Shown piece by piece: positions 60,926 through 64,000 of a stretch of 64,000 bases of DNA. Origin of the DNA: Verrucomicrobiia bacterium (GTDB taxonomy: Bacteria; Zixibacteria; MSB-5A5; DSPP01); the NCBI GenBank assembly GCA_035574275.1, contig DATLYY010000064.1, forward strand, positions 70,516 to 134,515, given 5' to 3'. Under the pieces are notes generated by a model that searched no databases, had not been told where the DNA came from, and saw nothing but the letters and a program-made list of their open reading frames with translations. The translations under genes and the position numbers were made by a program. Each line of letters starts with the position of its first letter. Within the stretch, counting starts at the first letter, position 1.

Positions 60926-61477
60926 ATGCAGAAGGAAAGTCCCGTTTTAGACGAACGCCAAGTGGGCCGCGTATTGGCCCGGATTTCCCACGAAATTTCG
61001 GAACGCAACGCCGGCGCCAAAAATCTGGTTGTCGTCGGCATCCAAACCCGCGGCGCCCTTTTAGCCCGAAGATTAGCCAAACTGCTTTCCGAACTGGAAG
61101 GGCTTAAAGTTCCGGTTGGGGAAATGGACATCACCTTCTACCGCGACGACATCGAAACCCGCCCCGACCGACCGGTAGTCAAAAAAACCCACATTCCGTT
61201 CTCCATCGACGACAAAATCGTCATTTTGGTCGATGACGTTTTGTTCACCGGTCGCACGGTGCGCGCCGCCTTGGATGAACTGATCGATTTCGGCCGCCCC
61301 AAAGCGGTGCAGTTGGCCGTCTTGGTCGATCGCGGTCACCGGGAGCTGCCCATTCGCGCCGACTACGTCGGCAAAAACATTCCTACTTCCCAATTGCAGG
61401 AAATAATCGTCCGGGTCAAAGAGGCCGACCGGCAGGATTCGGTAACGCTGGCGGACAAAAAGAAGGGGCGGAAGTGA
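60926..61477 (+). CDS. pyrR: Pyrimidine operon regulator/uracil phosphoribosyltransferase
   Basis: 183 residues from ATG at 60926; a GTG at 60905 lies inside the RNA hairpin and is rejected. The PRPP-binding motif VILVDDVLFTGRTVRAAL and the uracil/phosphate-binding segments VVGIQTRGALLARRL and DITFYRDD are present. PyrR binds pyr mRNA when UMP is high and is also a weak uracil phosphoribosyltransferase. The stop overlaps the pyrB GTG (GTGA). Confidence 0.95.
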   Translation: MQKESPVLDERQVGRVLARISHEISERNAGAKNLVVVGIQTRGALLARRLAKLLSELEGLKVPVGEMDITFYRDDIETRPDRPVVKKTHIPFSIDDKIVILVDDVLFTGRTVRAALDELIDFGRPKAVQLAVLVDRGHRELPIRADYVGKNIPTSQLQEIIVRVKEADRQDSVTLADKKKGRK

Positions 61478-62412
61478 AAAAGTTTCCCCACAAACATCTT
61501 TTGGGACTGGAAGGATTGACGCGGGAAGAAATCGAGTTTGTGCTCGATACCGCCGTCACCTTCAAAGAGGTTCTGGAACGCCCGATTAAAAAAGTTCCCA
61601 CCCTGCGGGGGTTGACCATCGTCAATCTCTTCTACGAGGCCTCCACCCGCACCCGCATCTCCTTCGAACTGGCCCAAAAGCGGCTCTCCGCCGACACGGT
61701 GAACTTCTCCCCCTCCGGCTCCTCGGTCAAAAAAGGGGAAACCTTGAAGGACACCGTGCGGAATTTGGAGGCGATGAAAATCGATATGGTGGTGGTACGC
61801 CACGCCTCCTCCGGCGTGCCGTACTTTTTGACCCGGTGTTTGGAATCCTCCATCATCAACGCCGGAGACGGCGCTCACGAACATCCGACGCAGGGGCTTC
61901 TGGACCTCTATACGATACGGGAAAAATACGGCAAAGTGGAGGGGCTGCGGGTCGTCATCGTCGGCGACGTCAAGCACAGCCGGGTGGCGCGCTCCAACAT
62001 CTGGGGACTGAAGGCGATGGGGGCCTCCGTCGCCGTTTGCGGGCCTTCCACCCTTCTGCCGGTGGAAATGGAAAAAATGGGGGTCGAGGTTTACACCGAT
62101 TTGAACAAAGCCCTCTGGGGCGCCGACGTGGTCAATGTTTTGCGTCTGCAACTGGAGCGTATGGAACGCGGCTTTCTCCCCACCCTGCGGGAATATTCCC
62201 GCTTGTTTGGTATTAACAAGGAACGGCTGGCTCTCTTGAACAAAAACTACACGATTATGCACCCCGGCCCGATCAACCGCGGCGTGGAAATTACCCCGGA
62301 AGTGGCCGACTCGCCGGAGTCGGTGATTTTGGCACAGGTCACCAACGGCGTCGCCGTGCGGATGGCCGTTCTGTATCTTCTCTCCGGCCAGCAGGAGGAA
62401 GCGGTTGCCTAA
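61474..62412 (+). CDS. pyrB: Aspartate carbamoyltransferase catalytic chain
   Basis: 312 residues from GTG. Carbamoyl-phosphate loop EASTRTRISFE (S57-R61), the SSVKKGETLKDT loop contributing Ser and Lys, EHPTQGLLDL and PGPINRGVEI are all present. It forms carbamoyl aspartate in UMP synthesis. No pyrI regulatory chain is adjacent, so the enzyme is likely of the class that works as a trimer or with dihydroorotase. It overlaps pyrC by 8 bp. Confidence 0.97.
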   Translation: MKKFPHKHLLGLEGLTREEIEFVLDTAVTFKEVLERPIKKVPTLRGLTIVNLFYEASTRTRISFELAQKRLSADTVNFSPSGSSVKKGETLKDTVRNLEAMKIDMVVVRHASSGVPYFLTRCLESSIINAGDGAHEHPTQGLLDLYTIREKYGKVEGLRVVIVGDVKHSRVARSNIWGLKAMGASVAVCGPSTLLPVEMEKMGVEVYTDLNKALWGADVVNVLRLQLERMERGFLPTLREYSRLFGINKERLALLNKNYTIMHPGPINRGVEITPEVADSPESVILAQVTNGVAVRMAVLYLLSGQQEEAVA

Positions 62413-63823
62413 GAAATTAAAGAAAGAGGAAGGGCTTCCCCGCACCCCGGCGATCATCGCCGGCGGCCGCATCGTCGACCCCGCCTCCGGCATCGACCGG
62501 CCCGGCGACGTTTATCTCGAGAGCGGCAAAATCGCCCGGCTGGAATTTTCCAAACTCCTTTCAAAAAAATCGATTCAATCGTTCGGTTCGAGGGCGCTGG
62601 ATGCTTCCGGGTTGGTCGTTTCCCCCGGGTTCGTCGATTTGCACGTTCATCTGCGCGAACCGGGCCGGGAGGATGAAGAAACGATTGTCTCCGGGACGAA
62701 GGCCGCAGCAGCGGGCGGTTTCACCTCCGTTTGCTGCATGCCGAATACCGACCCGCCGTTGGACAATCAGGAAAACATCCGCTTCGTTTTGGAACAGGCC
62801 CGCTTTGCTTACGCGCGGGTGTATCCCACCGGCTGCATTACCCAGGGGCGCGGGGGGGAGAAGATTGCCGAAATCGGGGATTTGTATGCGGCCGGGGCGG
62901 TGGCGGTCACCGATGACGGTTCGCCGGTGATGGATGCCTCCGTGATGCGCCTCGCTTTCGAGTATTCCAAAATGTTCGGCATCCCGGTTGTACAGCATGC
63001 CGAGGATATGAACCTCTCGCACGGCGGGATCATGCACGAGGGGTTTGTCTCCACCGTTCTGGGAATGCGGGGCATCCCGGCGGCGGCCGAAGAGGTCATC
63101 GTCGCCCGGGATTTGAAGCTTTTGGAAAGTTTCGGTGGCCGTTTGCACATCGCCCATCTTTCCACCGCCGGGGCGTTGGAACTCGTGCGGGAGGCGAAGA
63201 GAAAAAAACTGTCGGTCAGTTGCGAGGTCACGCCCCATCATTTGACCTTGACCGATGAGGAAATAAAAAAAAGTTTTAATCCCAACCTGCGGGTCAATCC
63301 CCCGGTGCGTTCCAAAAAGGATGTGGAAGCGCTGCGCGAAGGGTTGATTGACGGCACCATCGACGCCATCGCCACCGACCACGCCCCTCATTCCCGGGAG
63401 GAAAAGGAAGTGGAATTCGACGCCGCCCCCAACGGAATGATCGGCTTGGAAACCGCCTTCGGCATCGTTATGACTGAACTCGTGGCCAAAGGATATCTCT
63501 CGCTCGTGCAGGCCGTCGAAAAGCTTACTGCAGGGCCGGCAAAGGTTTTCGGTCTTTCGGGTGGCCGGTTGAAAGCCGGCCATCCCGCCGACCTCACCCT
63601 TTTCGACCCCAACCAAGGCTGGACGTATCGCGCGGCGGAAGGGTACTCCAAATCGATCAACTCCCCCTTCGACGGCTGGAGCTTCAAGGGCAAAATCGTC
63701 TCCACGTTGATGAACGGGAAAGTGATTTATCCATTTGAATCAAAATTAGAGGTCACGCCCCTCGGCCCACAGGACAAAATAAAAATCCGGGTTTCCGGAA
63801 GAAAAAAACAGAAAAAAAGATAA
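62405..63823 (+). CDS. pyrC: Dihydroorotase, class I
   Basis: 472 residues from TTG. Metal ligands His80 and His82 in VDLHVHLREPG, further His residues in VVQHAED and LHIAHLST, and the late Asp in ATDHAPHS. GGRIVDPASGIDRPGDV at the N-terminus forms the composite beta domain. About 20 more residues at each end than average; the C-terminus is Lys-rich. It closes carbamoyl aspartate to dihydroorotate and may bind PyrB, as in Aquifex-type complexes. Confidence 0.96.
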   Translation: MPKKLKKEEGLPRTPAIIAGGRIVDPASGIDRPGDVYLESGKIARLEFSKLLSKKSIQSFGSRALDASGLVVSPGFVDLHVHLREPGREDEETIVSGTKAAAAGGFTSVCCMPNTDPPLDNQENIRFVLEQARFAYARVYPTGCITQGRGGEKIAEIGDLYAAGAVAVTDDGSPVMDASVMRLAFEYSKMFGIPVVQHAEDMNLSHGGIMHEGFVSTVLGMRGIPAAAEEVIVARDLKLLESFGGRLHIAHLSTAGALELVREAKRKKLSVSCEVTPHHLTLTDEEIKKSFNPNLRVNPPVRSKKDVEALREGLIDGTIDAIATDHAPHSREEKEVEFDAAPNGMIGLETAFGIVMTELVAKGYLSLVQAVEKLTAGPAKVFGLSGGRLKAGHPADLTLFDPNQGWTYRAAEGYSKSINSPFDGWSFKGKIVSTLMNGKVIYPFESKLEVTPLGPQDKIKIRVSGRKKQKKR

Positions 63824-63837
63824 AACCCGCCGGGTAG

Positions 63838-63857
63838 CCCGGAGCCCCCGCTCCGGG
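63838..63857. repeat. GC-rich inverted repeat after pyrC
   Basis: CCCGGAGC/GCTCCGGG, a perfect 8-bp stem with loop CCCC. No T-run follows, so it may be a dispersed palindrome or a Rho-linked 3' end rather than an intrinsic terminator. Confidence 0.45.
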
Positions 63858-63885
63858 TGGTATCGCATTAACGGAAGGAGGGAAC

Positions 63886-64000
63886 CTGAACGCCGCTCAC
63901 CTGCACCTGATAACCAATCATTTCCCCGTCGTCGGCACCCTTATCGCTTTTCTCGTTCTGCTTCTGGGCTGGGCGGGCAAAAAATCGGCCGTGCAAAAAA
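63886..64000 (+). CDS. Small membrane protein starting at CTG (3' partial)
   Basis: The visible 38 residues (NAAHLHLITNHFPVVGTLIA then FLVLLLGWAGKK) resemble a short conserved family that begins NAAHLHLxxNHFPxxGT followed by a membrane helix; the two His-rich motifs could bind a metal or heme. In-frame there is no ATG, GTG or TTG between the stop at 63835 and this point. CTG at 63886 follows a strong AGGAGG (63876-63881) by 4 bases, so it is the apparent start. Function unknown; the rest is outside the window. Confidence 0.6.
   Translation, partial: MNAAHLHLITNHFPVVGTLIAFLVLLLGWAGKKSAVQK

Overview
The window is dense, mostly unidirectional-cluster bacterial DNA of moderately high GC content, with no gap over 300 bp. 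It suggests a diderm (Gram-negative-type) bacterium: it has outer-membrane beta-barrel proteins, an MCE/MlaD protein, an RND efflux pump with a lipoprotein adaptor, and a secreted metalloprotease with a dockerin-like tail. Many starts are GTG or TTG. The mixture (HslVU next to TopA and a Xer recombinase, HprK without PTS genes, GH57 enzyme, TolB-propeller/BamA-like fusion, dockerin-like repeats, tandem SpoIIE phosphatases) is most like an uncultured lineage of the FCB group, such as a Zixibacteria-like organism. That placement is inference from gene style, not from a search.

Layout. 1-3160 (+): PEGA protein (5' end outside the window), FHA protein and PP2C phosphatase, a phospho-signalling cluster. 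3204-4886 (-): divergent NFACT/RqcH-like protein. 4996-12833 (+): core genes yicC, gmk, rpoZ, topA, xer, hslV, hslU, argF. 12912-16532 (-): operon of amicyanin-like cupredoxin, dCache-type histidine kinase and porin-like barrel. 16654-18770 (-): secreted protein of a family often mislabelled asparagine synthetase B, plus a sugar-isomerase-like TIM barrel. 18787-28166 (-): GlcD-GlcF fusion dehydrogenase, then the run glpX, hpf, hprK, mlaD-like, GH57, hemW. 28314-33640 (-): glycolytic run pfkA, outer-membrane barrel, gap, pgk, tpiA, secG, tRNA-Leu(GAG). 33761-39593 (-): two SpoIIE-type phosphatases, HAD hydrolase, nucleotidyltransferase. 39696-41526 (-): dockerin-tailed metalloprotease and tRNA-Leu(CAG). 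41686-46884 (+): His-rich protein and RND metal-efflux adaptor and pump. 46923-51187 (+): smpB, amidase, murI, rdgB, tRNA-Pro, a four-helix-bundle gene bounded by inverted repeats, tRNA-Arg. 51269-60770 (-): peptidase-MA/TolB/BamA-like protein, murA, and a glycan cluster (GT39, methyltransferase, GT2, GT4). 60926-63823 (+): pyrR-pyrB-pyrC under a PyrR-binding RNA hairpin. At the right edge starts a small membrane protein, apparently from CTG.

The genes cooperate as follows. The glycolytic operon, class II fructose bisphosphatase, GH57 transferase and HprK point to glycogen/sugar turnover with HprK-type control. MurA, MurI and the amidase make and cut peptidoglycan. ArgF and PyrB share carbamoyl phosphate. 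The most notable points are the PyrR translational switch, loss of the catalytic Asp-Arg pair in the RqcH-like protein, the cupredoxin/kinase/porin operon without a response regulator, the inverted-repeat-flanked four-helix gene between two tRNAs, and a recurrent promoter form TTGACW-N16-TAASTTC.
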